Assembly (NCBI GenBank): GCA_963667195.1
Contig: OY762962.1
Location: forward strand, 434,001 to 498,000
Length of the DNA stretch: 64,000 nt
DNA from: UBA7703 sp963667195
Lineage (GTDB): Bacteria; Bacillota; Clostridia; Christensenellales; CAG-138
Reading direction: 5' to 3'
Position 1 is the stretch's first letter. Every line of letters begins with the position of its first letter. Below, piece by piece: positions 25,880 through 33,949 of this stretch. The notes below the pieces were generated by a model. That model saw nothing but the letters and a program-made list of their open reading frames with translations, was not told the DNA's origin and did no database searches. Made by a program: the position numbers and the translations under genes.

Positions 25880-27356
25880 TTTGTCCTTCGCTCCAGAATG
25901 TCTGGGTTTGAATCAGTGTATATCCCTCCGGAGAGATCTCCAGATTGCGGGTGACAAGAAACTCCGCGCTCTTTTGCGCGATATAATCGCTCTGTGCCTG
26001 CTTGAGTTCGGGCAGGTCGACGTTGACCCGCGCGAAGAAACGGTACTGCGGAATGATGTTGGCGGCGAGATAGAACCCCGCGTCGGGACACTCGTAGCAA
26101 AACAGTGTAATCTCGTCCTCGGTCTTCTTCTCCCGCATGATGGTGGCAAAGTGCACCTGCGGCGTGTCCTCCCGCTTGATCGAGAGCATGTACCGGTTGT
26201 CCGAAATGAGCAGTGCAAACGCGAGCATCAGGATGGTAAACCCGCCAAACGCCGCGCGGCGAACCCACGATTTGCTCTTACCCAGCAGTTCCTTCTTTTC
26301 AAAGAAGCGGAAGACCGGCACAAATCCCAGCGCCATAAACGGCGTGAGCACCAGCCCGTAATAGCGGTATCCCTGTCCGCCCATGTAGATTGCGCAGGCG
26401 AGCAGCCCCGCCATGAGCACCACGTTGATCTTTTCGATCACGCGCGCCTGCTCCCGCTTTTGCAGCAAGAACCAGAGAATGCCGATTGCGATGAGCAGCG
26501 CAATCTGCGGGTTACGGTAGGAGAACGCGCCGACACTCTTGATGATGATGAAGATCACGCTCAGCATCGAGGATTCGTCCGTCATCGAGTAGCCGAACAT
26601 GTTTTGATAGAAATAATAATGGAAGAAATCCCCTAGAGCGCCGTTTGCCGCAAAGTAGATCACAAACGGAATGCCGACCGCGAACATGATGGCAAGGAAC
26701 AGTCCGCTTGCCGAAAACGCGCGCTTGACGTGCTTGGCAATCAGTTGAGAGACCGCGAGCACGCCCATCCACGCGATGTAGAACGCGAGAAAGGTGAACT
26801 TTCCAAAGAGCATCACGCCCGCGAACAGCGCGTTTCGCGCGATCATGCCAAGCGGCACCGGCTTTGCCGGATAGCTTTCCTTAAAGTAGCGCAGCGTGTC
26901 GTAGAGCGACCACGCGAACAGCGGCATCATCAGCTCTTCGAGGCTTCCGCCATGCGAAAAGCTCAGGCTGCCGAGGATGAACGCGGAAAGAACCGGCAGC
27001 GCGAGGAGCGCATATTTTTCGGTATAGAGCGCGACGATGCGGTACGCCGCATAGAGGAAAAACGAAAACGCAATCGTCTCTAGGACGTAAACGCCGAGGA
27101 AGGAGGTGCCCGAAACCAGCGACGCCAGCCCAAAGAGCAGGAATGCGACCGGCCCTTTCTGATCGTAGAGATTAAGATACGGCACATAGCCGTGCATCAT
27201 TCCCTTACCGATGGTGAAGTAGATGTTTGCGTCCACCCACTCGTTGAGGGGATACAGCGGAGAGCTCTTTGTACAGAGAAACAGAAACACAGCCGCAAAC
27301 AGCAGGCAAATCGGGTATATCGTTTTCCAGGTAGAGGCGTTTCGCCTTTGCTCCAT
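25845..27356 (-). CDS. Polytopic membrane glycosyltransferase-like protein (GT39/ArnT-type layout)
   Basis: 503-residue integral membrane protein with about ten to eleven hydrophobic helices in residues 10-390 and a soluble C-terminal domain of about 110 residues. The first outer loop has PLNEWVDANIYFTIGKGMMHGYVPYLNLYDQKGP, which has the acidic residue placement of GT-C enzymes that use lipid-linked sugars. The exact acceptor is unknown. ATG 27356 has GGAGG 9 nt upstream. It forms an operon with the LRR lipoprotein gene and has its own promoter at 27418-27446. Confidence 0.72.
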   Translation of the reverse strand: MEQRRNASTWKTIYPICLLFAAVFLFLCTKSSPLYPLNEWVDANIYFTIGKGMMHGYVPYLNLYDQKGPVAFLLFGLASLVSGTSFLGVYVLETIAFSFFLYAAYRIVALYTEKYALLALPVLSAFILGSLSFSHGGSLEELMMPLFAWSLYDTLRYFKESYPAKPVPLGMIARNALFAGVMLFGKFTFLAFYIAWMGVLAVSQLIAKHVKRAFSASGLFLAIMFAVGIPFVIYFAANGALGDFFHYYFYQNMFGYSMTDESSMLSVIFIIIKSVGAFSYRNPQIALLIAIGILWFLLQKREQARVIEKINVVLMAGLLACAIYMGGQGYRYYGLVLTPFMALGFVPVFRFFEKKELLGKSKSWVRRAAFGGFTILMLAFALLISDNRYMLSIKREDTPQVHFATIMREKKTEDEITLFCYECPDAGFYLAANIIPQYRFFARVNVDLPELKQAQSDYIAQKSAEFLVTRNLEISPEGYTLIQTQTFWSEGQNDTYRLYQRVN

Positions 27357-27417
27357 GATCAGTCCTCCAGTACCGGATTTCCGCGTGTTTTGGCGCTTTT
27401 CGCCAATACGAATTCAT

Positions 27418-27446
27418 ATTATACTCATTTTCCACCGTGCGTGCAA
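27418..27446 (-). promoter_or_regulatory. Promoter of the glycosyltransferase-LRR operon
   Basis: Minus-strand TTGCAC (27441-27446) and TATAAT (27418-27423) are 17 bp apart. A 6-bp hairpin TTGGCG/CGCCAA (27390-27406) lies in the leader. Confidence 0.7.
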
Positions 27447-27526
27447 CCTTTGTCCGTTTTGCCGAGTGTTCTAGGTGAAGAAAGTGGAAAAAAACCGACC
27501 CAAGACACAAGGAGGAATACACGATT

Positions 27527-28120
27527 ATGAAGAAGTTTATCGTACTCACCGCGCTCGTTCTGGCAGGGGCAGTGCTATTGACCGCCTGCGCACCGGGCGC
27601 AAAAAATACCGACGTGATCTACCGCGGAGAGGTCACCAGCATCTCCGAAAACGGCGACATTTTGGTCACGCAGGTTGCCGGCCATAACTACGGGCAAGCA
27701 AGCATTCTCTTCCATTTGAGTAGCGGCAGCGCCGCGGAGCTTGGCAGCACGCTTGTGCAAGGCGCGTTTGTCGAGATCCACTATAATGGCGCGCTCACCC
27801 GCTCCATCCCCGCGCAGGGCACGGCGGACAGCATCACCGTGATTGCGAGCTACAGCGAGGGCATCGTGCAAAACGGCACGATCCTCAGCGTCACGCCCGG
27901 CAAGGACGGCTACAGCATCTCCCTTCTGCCGCTGGGTCAGGAGAAGATGGATGACCTGAGCAACACCATCACGCTCACGGTGCATATGTTTGCGCTCGAA
28001 GGGCTTAAAGGCACCGACCTCGTCGAAGGCTTGAAGGTCAGCGCGGTCACCACCGGCATCGCCGCGATGAGCTCGCCGCCGATCATGCAGGCGGTCGCGC
28101 TTCTTCCGTATACCGAGTAA
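27527..28120 (+). CDS. Putative lipoprotein
   Basis: 197-residue secreted lipoprotein. The signal peptide ends in a lipobox LLTAC (Cys21). The mature part is beta-rich with alternating strands (VIYRGEVTSISENGDILVTQ, then FVEIHYNGALT), suggesting a small OB- or barrel-like domain, but I do not recognise a named family. ATG 27527 has AAGGAGG 10 nt upstream. It is a single gene ended by a strong terminator. Confidence 0.75.
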   Translation: MKKFIVLTALVLAGAVLLTACAPGAKNTDVIYRGEVTSISENGDILVTQVAGHNYGQASILFHLSSGSAAELGSTLVQGAFVEIHYNGALTRSIPAQGTADSITVIASYSEGIVQNGTILSVTPGKDGYSISLLPLGQEKMDDLSNTITLTVHMFALEGLKGTDLVEGLKVSAVTTGIAAMSSPPIMQAVALLPYTE

Positions 28121-28150
28121 TTGAACGCTCGATTCTCACGCATCCACAAA

Positions 28151-28177
28151 CGTCGGGGCACATGCCCCGGCGTTTTT
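28151..28177 (+). terminator. Terminator of the lipoprotein gene
   Basis: CGTCGGGGCA and TGCCCCGGCG form a 10-bp stem (one G-T pair) with a 2-nt tip, then five T. Confidence 0.9.
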
Positions 28178-28206
28178 CTTCGTCTCGTTTTCCGTAAAAA
28201 TCATGC

Positions 28207-28270
28207 TTGACAACTATATCGGCAAGCGATATAATTCTATTACGGCAACCGATATATCGTATTACGTAAT
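28207..28270 (+). promoter_or_regulatory. Consensus promoter and palindromic operators of the PadR gene
   Basis: TTGACA (28207-28212) and TATAAT (28230-28235) are 17 bp apart. A perfect 7-bp inverted repeat TATATCG/CGATATA (28215-28221, 28227-28233) covers the spacer and -10. Palindromes CGATATATCG (28250-28259) and ATTACGTAAT (28261-28270) lie just downstream. This is a strong promoter built to be repressed, most likely by the PadR protein it drives. Confidence 0.75.
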
Positions 28271-28293
28271 AAATAAATTTGGAGATGATGAAC

Positions 28294-28620
28294 TTGCCGG
28301 AGAGCAATGAACGCGGCGCCTTGACGGAGGCGGTATTCTACATACTGCTTGCGCTCTATACCCCTATGCACGGCTATCGCATCATGCAGACCGTGCGGGA
28401 ACTCAGCCACGAGCGGGTCAATCTGGGCGCGGGCACGCTGTATGGCGCGATCAACACCCTGCTTGAAAAAAGCTGGATCAAGCCCCTTGCGGGAGAGTTG
28501 GATTCCCGCAAGAAAGAATACGAGATCACGGCACTCGGTAAATCAATCGTGGAGTCCGAGTTGCTTCGATTACAGGAGCTGGTGGAGACGGGAAAACGAA
28601 TTGCGGGAGGACGCATCTGA
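28294..28620 (+). CDS. PadR-family transcriptional regulator
   Basis: 108-residue winged-helix repressor. AVFYILLALYTPMHGYRIMQTV and GAGTLYGAINTLLEKSWIK are the PadR signature helices, followed by the RKKEYEITALGK wing. The start is a choice: TTG 28294 lies 9 nt after GGAG (28281-28284), while ATG 28285 and 28288 are too close to that site. It overlaps the DUF2812 gene by 1 nt. The family often controls an adjacent membrane protein, and the palindromes over its promoter indicate self-repression. Confidence 0.9.
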   Translation: MPESNERGALTEAVFYILLALYTPMHGYRIMQTVRELSHERVNLGAGTLYGAINTLLEKSWIKPLAGELDSRKKEYEITALGKSIVESELLRLQELVETGKRIAGGRI

Positions 28621-29183
28621 TGAAATACGTCATTTGGAAAGCCTATTGGGATTATGAAAAAGAAGAGCGGTGGCTCAACGAGATGTCCGCGCGCGGCTTG
28701 GCGATGAGTGATTACTCCTGGTGCCGCTATGTGTTCGCGGATGCGCAGAAAGGCGAATATAACTACCGCATCGAGCTATTGGAAAACATGCCGACGCACC
28801 CGGAGAGCATGGCTTATCTGCGCTTTCTGGAGGAGAGCGGCGTGGAGGTTGTTACCACTTATATGCGCTGGGTCTACCTGAGAAAACCCGCTTCGGAAGG
28901 CGCGTTTGACCTCTATACCGATCTTGACTCCAAGATCAGGCACTATCAGCGGATCAACTATTTCTGGACGGCATTGATGATTGCGGAGTTCGGAGCGGCA
29001 GTCGCCAATCTTGGCATCGGCATCGCCAATCTGTTTCTGAACGAACGGCTCGGCAACTTCTCCTATGGCAATCTGATCATCGGAAGCTGTGTCCTCGCGC
29101 TGGGGATTCTCTTCCTCGCGCTGGATATTCCGATCCGGCGAAAGATCCGAAAGCTCCGTCAGGAGAAGGCGATCCACGAATAA
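28620..29183 (+). CDS. DUF2812 membrane protein
   Basis: 187-residue protein of the DUF2812 family. The soluble N-terminal domain (KYVIWKAYWDYEKEERWLNEMSARG) is diagnostic, followed by two membrane helices (about 118-140 and 149-169) and a basic tail. The family almost always follows a PadR regulator, as here, but its function is unknown; relatives are linked with cell-envelope stress. The ATG at 28620 overlaps the PadR stop (TGATG), so the genes are translationally coupled. Confidence 0.9.
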   Translation: MKYVIWKAYWDYEKEERWLNEMSARGLAMSDYSWCRYVFADAQKGEYNYRIELLENMPTHPESMAYLRFLEESGVEVVTTYMRWVYLRKPASEGAFDLYTDLDSKIRHYQRINYFWTALMIAEFGAAVANLGIGIANLFLNERLGNFSYGNLIIGSCVLALGILFLALDIPIRRKIRKLRQEKAIHE

Positions 29184-29198
29184 TCATGATTCAAAACA

Positions 29199-29243
29199 AG
29201 AACCTCTTTATCCGATCAGCCGGATCAAAGAGGTTCTTTTTTG
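29199..29243 (+). terminator. Terminator of the PadR-DUF2812 operon
   Basis: AAGAACCTCTTT and AAAGAGGTTCTT form a 12-bp outer stem with an inner ATCCG/CGGAT pairing, then six T. Confidence 0.9.
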
Positions 29244-29252
29244 TTTATTAAA

Positions 29253-29290
29253 AAGAAAAACCTCTTTTACTGAAGATCAGTAGAAGAGGT
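29253..29290 (-). terminator. Terminator of rpmB
   Basis: On the minus strand ACCTCTT and AAGAGGT close a long hairpin with an inner ACTGA/TCAGT stem, followed by T-rich sequence. Confidence 0.8.
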
Positions 29291-29321
29291 GATTTCCTTT
29301 TGTTAAAAAAAGAATTCAGGC

Positions 29322-29513
29322 TTAGTTGCTACGGTTAACCTTGCCGGAACGGAGGCACCGCGTGCAAACATTCATCTTTGTCGGTTTCCCGTCAACGACA
29401 ACATGCACGCCTTGGATGTTCGGCGCCCAGCCGCGCTTGGTCTTGCGGTTGGAGTGGCTGACCAGATTGCCGGACATGACACCCTTGTTGCAGACTTCAC
29501 AGTACTTACCCAT
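29322..29513 (-). CDS. rpmB: 50S ribosomal protein L28
   Basis: 63-residue ribosomal protein. CEVCNKGVMSGNLVSHSNRKTKR is diagnostic, and two CxxC pairs (CEVC and CTRC) make this the zinc-binding type. Length is normal. ATG 29513 follows AAGGAGG. It is a single gene with its own promoter and terminator. Confidence 0.97.
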   Translation of the reverse strand: MGKYCEVCNKGVMSGNLVSHSNRKTKRGWAPNIQGVHVVVDGKPTKMNVCTRCLRSGKVNRSN

Positions 29514-29552
29514 GCGAATAGTCCACCTCCTTGATAAAAATCGAACATTACA

Positions 29553-29581
29553 ATATTACCACGCGATTTGGCTTGATGCAA
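29553..29581 (-). promoter_or_regulatory. Promoter of rpmB
   Basis: Minus-strand TTGCAT (29576-29581) and TAATAT (29553-29558) are 17 bp apart, 40 nt before the start codon. Confidence 0.6.
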
Positions 29582-29689
29582 GTCTTATTTTACTGATATA
29601 GGCTAGTTCTTTCGCGTTTTTCGAAAGGTTTTACGCGCGATTCCCCATTCCGGGTCGCGGCGCTAGCCGCACAAGATGAAATTACTTCC

Positions 29690-30151
29690 TCAGGTCATCT
29701 CCGGAAAGCCCGTTTGCCGCAGCGCCTCGTAGAGCACGAGCGCCACACTGTTGCTCAGGTTCAGCGAACGCAAACCCTCGCGCATGGGGATGCGCACCGC
29801 GTCCTCGCTCCTGCGCGTCAAGAGCGCCTGACCAAGCCCCGCCGTCTCCTTGCCAAAGACGAGAAAGTCCCCATCCTGATAGGCAACATCTGCATAGCTC
29901 TTGCTTGCGTGCGTGGAGAGCAGGAAAAACCTTGCCTCCGGGTACGTCGCCTCCACCTCGGCAAAGCTGTCGTGATAGGTGATATCAAGCTCGTGCCAGT
30001 AATCCAACCCCGCGCGCTTGAGCTGCTTATCCTCCACCGAAAACCCCAGCGGGCGAACGAGATGCAGCTTTGCTCCCGTCACCGCGCAGGTTCGCGCGAT
30101 ATTTCCCGTGTTCTGCGGAATCTCCGGCTCAACAAGTACGATGTGAAACAA
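29690..30151 (-). CDS. trmL: tRNA (cytidine/uridine-34 2'-O)-methyltransferase
   Basis: 153-residue SPOUT methyltransferase that modifies the wobble base of tRNA-Leu. The knot motifs are EPEIPQNTGNIARTC, LVFGKETAGLG and IPMREGLRSLNLSNSVALVLYEA. Length is normal. The start is TTG at 30151, with GGAGG 9 nt upstream; no ATG fits. It follows the aldo-keto reductase gene on the minus strand by 38 nt. Confidence 0.94.
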   Translation of the reverse strand: MFHIVLVEPEIPQNTGNIARTCAVTGAKLHLVRPLGFSVEDKQLKRAGLDYWHELDITYHDSFAEVEATYPEARFFLLSTHASKSYADVAYQDGDFLVFGKETAGLGQALLTRRSEDAVRIPMREGLRSLNLSNSVALVLYEALRQTGFPEMT

Positions 30152-30189
30152 TTTCGGTTCCTCCGGGTTTGAAGTTCATAAAATCGGGA

Positions 30190-31191
30190 TTAAGCACTCA
30201 CGCCGGTGATCGCGTCGATTTTCGCGAGCTCATCCGCGGTGAAGGCGGGTGCCTGGAGAATGCCAAGGTTTTGCACGATCTGCTCCGGCGAAGAGGCGCC
30301 GATGAGCACGCTGGTCACCGATTCCGCGCGCAGCACCCAGCTCAGCGCGAGCTGGGAGAGGCTCTGGTTGCGCGAATGCGCGATCTCGTTGAGCGCGCGA
30401 ATCTGGCCGAGCTTATCTTGGGTGAGCTGCTCCCGCTTGAGAAACGGCCCGCCTTTTCCGATGCGGCTGTCCGCGGGAATGCCGTCGAGATAGCGATCGG
30501 TCAAAAGCCCCTGCGCCAGCGGGCTAAAGCAGATGATGCCAAAGTCCTCATCGGCAGCCGCCTGTTCCAGCTTGTCCGCCTCGATGTGGCGGTCAAAGAT
30601 GGAATAGCGCACCTGATTGAGCACAAACGGGCAGCGAAGCTCCTTGAGGATCGTCGCGGCTTTTCGCGCGGTTACATTGTCGTAGTTGCTCAAGCCCGCA
30701 TAGAGCGCCCTGCCGCTCTTCACCGCCGTGTCGAGCGCCATCATGCTCTCCTCCAGCGGCGTATTCTTGTCCATCCGGTGGTGGTAAAAGATGTCCACGT
30801 ATGGCAAGCCCATGCGCTTGAGGCTTTGATCGAGGCTCGCGAGCAGGTACTTGCGGCTGCCCCAGTCGCCGTAAGGCCCGGGCCACATCGTGTACCCCGC
30901 CTTGGTGCTGATCACCAGTTCGTCGCGATACGCACCCAGCTCCTCTTTCATGATCCGGCCAAAGTTCGTCTCCGCGCTGCCGGGTAGCGGGCCATAGTTG
31001 TTCGCAAGGTCAAAGTGCGTCACCCCGCGGTCAAACGCGGCAAAGCACATGTTTTTCATGTTCTGATAGTCGTCATTGGTGCCAAAGTTGTGCCAAAGCC
31101 CAAGCGAGAGCAGCGGCAGCTTCAGCCCGCTTTTCCCGCAGGCACGGTAGGTCATCTCCTCATAACGGTGTTCGCTCGCAGAATACGTCAT
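30190..31191 (-). CDS. Aldo/keto reductase (YghZ-like)
   Basis: 333-residue NADPH-dependent reductase of the AKR fold. The catalytic tetrad is visible as DLANNYG (Asp, Tyr), STKAGYTMWPGPYGDWGSRKYL (Lys) and FYHHRMD (His). The opening YRACGKSGLKLPLLSLGLWHNFG and WPGPYGDWGSRKYLLASLDQSL match the E. coli YghZ/L-glyceraldehyde-3-phosphate reductase branch. ATG 31191 has GGAGGGAGC upstream; the frame is open to 31347 without a ribosome site. The physiological substrate is uncertain. Confidence 0.88.
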   Translation of the reverse strand: MTYSASEHRYEEMTYRACGKSGLKLPLLSLGLWHNFGTNDDYQNMKNMCFAAFDRGVTHFDLANNYGPLPGSAETNFGRIMKEELGAYRDELVISTKAGYTMWPGPYGDWGSRKYLLASLDQSLKRMGLPYVDIFYHHRMDKNTPLEESMMALDTAVKSGRALYAGLSNYDNVTARKAATILKELRCPFVLNQVRYSIFDRHIEADKLEQAAADEDFGIICFSPLAQGLLTDRYLDGIPADSRIGKGGPFLKREQLTQDKLGQIRALNEIAHSRNQSLSQLALSWVLRAESVTSVLIGASSPEQIVQNLGILQAPAFTADELAKIDAITGVSA

Positions 31192-31475
31192 GTTGCTCCC
31201 TCCGAAATCGCGCAAGTAAGCGCTGTCTGAAATTTGTGCCATCCGATCTGCTTCATTGTAACATATTACGGCATGTTCCCCAAGCCAAGCGCACAAGAAT
31301 CCGCGCGGAAACGGGCGTAGGCAAAACGAAGCTCCGGAAATGTTCAAATAAATATAAGAAATCGTTCATTGACTTTTTTGCGCAAATGCCGGAAAATGAG
31401 GAGCATCGGCGGCAAAAATCGGACTTTTCACGCGTTTGCCCCGCCGAATTTTTTGAAACAACCGGAGGACACATC

Positions 31476-32027
31476 GTGATCACCAAAGTACCCGTAGCCA
31501 CCATCGAAATGCAGACCGGCAGCATCATCAAAATGGAGCTGTATTACGATATCGCACCCAACACGGTCAAAAACTTTGTGACCCTCGCCAACAAGGGCTT
31601 TTATGACGGAACCATCTTTCACCGCGTGGTGAAAAACTTCGTTATCCAGGGCGGCGACCCGACCGGCACCGGCACCGGAGGCCCGGGCTATCGCATCAAG
31701 GGCGAGTTTTCCAACAACAAGCACCCGAACCACCTTTCCCATGAGCGCGGCGTGGTCAGCATGGCGCGCCAAGGCAACCCCTACAACCCCGCCGCCGCCT
31801 ACAACTCGGCAGGCAGCCAGTTCTTCATCCTGCATGCAGACGCAAAGTATCTGGACAAAGACTACGCGGCGTTTGGCATGGTCACTGAGGGCATGGACAC
31901 GGTGGACGCCATCGCAACCTGCGTGACCGGCGTGCAGAGCAAGCCCATCGTCGAGCAGAAGATCAAGACCATCCGCGTGGAGACCTTCGGCGAAGAGATC
32001 GGCGAACCGGAGACCATCGAAGACTGA
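31476..32027 (+). CDS. Cyclophilin-type peptidyl-prolyl isomerase
   Basis: 183-residue cytoplasmic prolyl isomerase that assists protein folding. The cyclophilin core is complete: FYDGTIFHRVVKNFVIQGGDPTGTGTGGPGY has the catalytic Arg, SQFFILHADAKYLD and YAAFGMVTEGMD complete the site. There is no signal peptide. The start is GTG at 31476 with GGAGG 7 nt upstream; the frame runs upstream to 31236 but that part has no start context. Confidence 0.93.
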   Translation: MITKVPVATIEMQTGSIIKMELYYDIAPNTVKNFVTLANKGFYDGTIFHRVVKNFVIQGGDPTGTGTGGPGYRIKGEFSNNKHPNHLSHERGVVSMARQGNPYNPAAAYNSAGSQFFILHADAKYLDKDYAAFGMVTEGMDTVDAIATCVTGVQSKPIVEQKIKTIRVETFGEEIGEPETIED

Positions 32028-32108
32028 TAACAATCGGCCTCGAAAGCGGGATTCTGGTCGGAAACCCGCAAAATCGAAGTAAAATTTGTACTCATCGTTC
32101 AAAGTCTA

Positions 32109-32158
32109 TTGACAGGAACGCGCCCATCTGCTAGAATACATAAAAATATTTATGTATT
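32109..32158 (+). promoter_or_regulatory. Promoter and palindromic operator of the MarR gene
   Basis: TTGACA (32109-32114) and TAGAAT (32132-32137) are 17 bp apart. A perfect 10-bp inverted repeat AATACATAAA/TTTATGTATT (32135-32144, 32149-32158) starts in the -10 box and covers the likely start of transcription. The layout is that of a MarR-type operator. Confidence 0.75.
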
Positions 32159-32235
32159 TGAGGCGGTTTGGCGCGTTCTTTTTTTGCGCCTGTTCCTCAT
32201 TTGGCACACATTGATTGCGAATTGGAAGTGATGCT

Positions 32236-32679
32236 ATGTCCCAGACCGGAATTGCGAACGCAGTATCGGAGTTATATCGAAACCTGCGCCTCTCGCACTA
32301 CCGCAATCTCTTCGGTCAATTGCGCGAAAAGGCGGGCAGCCTCAGCGCGACCGAGGCATTCTCCGCCGAGGTGATCTATCTGCTGGATCGCCCGACCATC
32401 GGCGAATTTGCCGATTTTATTGGCATTTCGCAGCCGAACGCGAGCTATAAGGTGACCTCGCTCGTCACGAAGGGGTACCTGGAGCGCGTCTGCAGCGATG
32501 ACGACCACCGCGAAGCGCACCTGCACGTGACCAAGAAGTTTCTCGACTATTACGGTCGGCAGCTGCCGGATATGAAAAGCGCGGTCGCGTCCGCGCTCAC
32601 GTCGTTTACCGAGCAGGAGATCGAGCTGCTCAACCGTCTTTTTCACAAGCTCAACCGCCATCTGGTCACGCAATCCTGA
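32236..32679 (+). CDS. MarR-family transcriptional regulator
   Basis: 147-residue winged-helix regulator. The recognition helix region is TIGEFADFIGISQPNASYKVTSLVTKGYLERV, and the wing is CSDDDHREAHLHVTKK. ATG 32236 has GGAAGTGAT upstream. It is read into the pyridoxal-phosphate enzyme and reductase genes 88 nt downstream, and a palindrome overlaps its promoter. It probably represses itself and perhaps the two following genes; fatty-acid ligands are common for this family, but the ligand here is unknown. Confidence 0.9.
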   Translation: MSQTGIANAVSELYRNLRLSHYRNLFGQLREKAGSLSATEAFSAEVIYLLDRPTIGEFADFIGISQPNASYKVTSLVTKGYLERVCSDDDHREAHLHVTKKFLDYYGRQLPDMKSAVASALTSFTEQEIELLNRLFHKLNRHLVTQS

Positions 32680-32767
32680 TAACAGAAAGCGTTTTATGAT
32701 TCACTGCCGCGCGTTACGGGGGTAGCCGCGGCTTGGCATCCACAAAATCGATTATTGGGGGTACTAC

Positions 32768-33949
32768 ATGGATTTATTTGAAAAGTGCGGCCGCATGACC
32801 GCCGTCAAGGAAACCCGCGAGGCGGGTATCTATCCGTATTTTCACGCGCTGGAGTCGCGTCAGGATGTCGAGGTCATGATGGAAGGCAAGCGCCGCATCA
32901 TGCTCGGCTCGAATAACTATCTGGGACTCACTACGCATCCGGAGGTCGTCGAGGCGGGCCTCAAGGCGATGGAGCAATACGGCTCCGGTTGCTCCGGCTC
33001 CCGCTTTCTCAACGGCACGCTGCGTATGCACTTGGAGGTGGAGCAGGAGCTCGCGCGATTCCTGAACAAGGAAGCGGTCGTGACCTTCTCCACGGGCTTC
33101 CAGAGCAACCTCGGCATCATCAGCGCGCTCGTCGGCAAGGGCGACTACGTCATCTGCGACAAAGAGAACCACGCGAGCATCTACGACGGCTGCCGCCTCT
33201 CCTTCGGCACCATGGTGCGCTATCGTCACGCGGACATGGAGCACCTTCGCCACACGCTGGAGCAGATTCCCGACACGGCGGGCAAGCTCATCGTCACCGA
33301 CGGCGTGTTCAGCATGGGCGGCGACATCGCGAACTTGCCTGAGATCGTCAAGCTCGCCAAAGAGTTCGGCGCGCGCGTCATGGTGGACGATGCGCACGGC
33401 CTCGGCGTCATCGGCAAAGGCGGACGCGGCACCGCGAGCCACTTCGGCCTTGAGGACGAGGTGGACGTCTACATGGGCACGTTCAGCAAGTCGCTTGCGA
33501 GCCTCGGCGGATACATGGCCTCAAGCCTCGAGGTTGCGGAGTTCGTGCGTCACACCTCGCGGCCTTTCATCTTCTCCGCGTCCATGACGCCCGCGAGCTG
33601 CGCCTGCGCGCTGGCGGCGCTTCGCGTTCTCGAGCGCGAGCCGGAGCGCGTCGCCCGTCTGCAGGAGATCTGCCGCTATGTGCGCGCGGGGTTGACTGCG
33701 CGTGGCATTCCGCATAAATACACGGCGGATGTGCCGATCATCCCGATCTACACCTACGAAACCATCCGCACGCTGACCGTCGCGAAGATGCTCTACGATG
33801 CGGGCGTATACGTCAATCCCGTTCTGCCGCCCGCCACGCCCGCGACGGAGTGCCTGCTCCGCACGAGCTATATGGCGACGCTGAAGGAGCCGCTGCTCGA
33901 CGAGGCGATGGATATCATGGCAAGCGTACTTGCGGAGGAAGCAAAATGA
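32768..33949 (+). CDS. Alpha-oxoamine synthase, serine palmitoyltransferase-like
   Basis: 393-residue PLP enzyme that condenses an amino acid with an acyl-CoA and releases CO2. PLP Lys241 is in GTFSKSLASLGG, the ring-stacking His135 in KENHASIYDG, and Asp207/His210 in VDDAHGLG. The N-terminal AGIYPYFHALESRQDVEV and YGSGCSGSRFLNGT resemble bacterial serine palmitoyltransferase (Bacteroides type) as I recall it. 2-Amino-3-ketobutyrate-CoA ligase and 8-amino-7-oxononanoate synthase are the alternatives; no biotin or threonine-catabolism gene is nearby. ATG 32768 follows GGGGG at 7 nt. It overlaps the reductase gene by 4 nt. Confidence 0.75.
   Translation: MDLFEKCGRMTAVKETREAGIYPYFHALESRQDVEVMMEGKRRIMLGSNNYLGLTTHPEVVEAGLKAMEQYGSGCSGSRFLNGTLRMHLEVEQELARFLNKEAVVTFSTGFQSNLGIISALVGKGDYVICDKENHASIYDGCRLSFGTMVRYRHADMEHLRHTLEQIPDTAGKLIVTDGVFSMGGDIANLPEIVKLAKEFGARVMVDDAHGLGVIGKGGRGTASHFGLEDEVDVYMGTFSKSLASLGGYMASSLEVAEFVRHTSRPFIFSASMTPASCACALAALRVLEREPERVARLQEICRYVRAGLTARGIPHKYTADVPIIPIYTYETIRTLTVAKMLYDAGVYVNPVLPPATPATECLLRTSYMATLKEPLLDEAMDIMASVLAEEAK

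Noticed and set aside
31236..31475. Upstream extension of the cyclophilin gene
   Set aside because: No homology to cyclophilins in this part; the GTG at 31476 has a good GGAGG site.
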